Assembly: GCA_900772095.1 (NCBI GenBank)
Contig: CAAGQJ010000054.1
Span: 1-21,645 of the forward strand
Direction: 5' to 3'
DNA: 21,645 bases
From: Bacilli bacterium
GTDB taxonomy: Bacteria; Bacillota_I; Bacilli_A; RF39; UBA660
Shown: piece after piece, positions 21,454 to 21,645 of the stretch
Numbering within the stretch: the first letter of the stretch is position 1
How the letters are laid out: every line of letters begins with the position of its first letter
The notes under the pieces: model-generated
Told to the model about the DNA's origin: nothing
Seen by the model: the letters and a program-made list of their open reading frames with translations, nothing else
Databases searched by the model: none
Made by a program: the position numbers and the translations under genes

Positions 21454-21645
21454 TTATTTGCTTTCTTTTTTGATAAGTTTGGCATGAACTACCATTATTT
21501 CATTATTATTATAGCAAGTTGATAAAGTAAGTATATTATCAGTTGATGTAACATTTGTATTGGAATTATGACTACTTCTATTTTTAATCATATCCAAGAA
21601 GTTTTGATATTCTGTATCATCATCAAAATCCGTTTTCAAGTAATC
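21454..21645 (-). CDS. Class B-like sortase, C-terminal part (start beyond window)
   Basis: The frame is open to the window edge, giving 63 residues of the C-terminus. TEYQNFLDMIKNRSSHN, then VTSTDNILTLSTCYNNN and VVHAKLIKK match the end of class B sortases: the TLSTC motif carries the catalytic Cys and VVHAKL is the last strand. In usual members an Arg stands two residues before VVH (R-L-V-V-H); here it is Ile (I-M-V-V-H), so the transition-state Arg appears to be missing or shifted. Sortases attach LPxTG-like or NPxTN-like proteins to peptidoglycan or build pili. Its substrate is not in the window. It reads toward the recombinase and probably belongs to the element. Confidence 0.8.
   Translation of the reverse strand, partial: DYLKTDFDDDTEYQNFLDMIKNRSSHNSNTNVTSTDNILTLSTCYNNNEIMVVHAKLIKKESK

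Larger units (their letters stand above)
18858..21645. mobile_element. Integrated element with large serine recombinase and sortase (right end outside window)
   Basis: From the broken amidase gene to the window edge all genes are on the minus strand with A-rich coding strands, opposite in orientation and composition to the core genes at left. Contents seen are a TnpX-like recombinase next to the junction, a small ORF and the end of a sortase gene. Terminal position of the integrase gene next to an att site is standard for such elements (integrative element, mobilizable transposon or prophage). Type cannot be decided from this part. Confidence 0.7.

Noticed and set aside
1..21645. CRISPR array or Mycoplasma-type genetic code
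   Set aside because: No regularly spaced 24-40 bp repeats were seen, and TGA ends several genes in contexts with downstream starts while Trp is TGG.

Overview
This looks like chromosome from a very AT-rich, low-GC Gram-positive bacterium of the Bacilli (uncultured gut Erysipelotrichia/RF39-like lineages are the best guess). The signs are the Firmicutes-type DnaB primosome protein, MreC/MreD, SpoIVFA/SpoIVFB-like, SpoVIF-like and Cse60-like proteins, and RBSs of the AAGGAGG type. TGA is a normal stop and Trp is TGG, so this is not a Mycoplasma-code genome. Most core genes lie on the + strand and their coding strand is rich in G and T. The first gene and the right-hand element have A-rich coding strands instead.

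Layout. (1) 2-1273: end of a membrane-anchored surface protein with BspA-like leucine-rich repeats. (2) 1359-4102: dnaB primosome gene, an RNHCP zinc-ribbon protein and an anchored extracytoplasmic protein of unknown role. (3) 4198-5900: a triple-LysM protein, then an approximately 600-nt structured RNA with its own promoter and terminator, then a 180-aa membrane protein with a D-x3-D motif. I identify the pair as an OLE (ornate, large, extremophilic) RNA and its partner OapA. (4) 6037-9301: der/engA, a SpoVIF-like gene and ruvAB. A 54-aa Cse60-like gene lies convergent on the minus strand, and the ruvB terminator appears to be written inside it. (5) 9575-10587: an anchored thioredoxin-fold protein and trmL. 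(6) 10653-15570: a compact operon of a SPOR/SpoIIB-like protein, radC, mreC, mreD, spoIVFA-like, spoIVFB-like and a GHL10-type glycoside hydrolase. The order matches the Bacillus spoIIB-maf-radC-mreBCD-minCD-spoIVFAB region with maf, mreB, minC and minD missing. (7) 15728-18679: an Abi_2-type HEPN abortive-infection gene directly upstream of an htrA-like protease, then an RDD membrane protein.

(8) 18822-21645: the first 12 or so codons of an N-acetylmuramoyl-L-alanine amidase (ending in the conserved D-A-G-H-G motif) are cut off by an integrated element. The element carries, on the minus strand, a 707-aa TnpX-like large serine recombinase, a small ORF and the C-terminal end of a class B-like sortase. 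It runs past the right edge of the window. The arrangement resembles skin-type elements that interrupt sporulation or cell-wall genes, but reversible excision is only a hypothesis here.

The strongest leads are the OLE RNA/OapA pair, the recombinase element splitting an amidase gene at its metal-binding motif, and the reduced mre-spoIVF cluster together with scattered sporulation-family genes.
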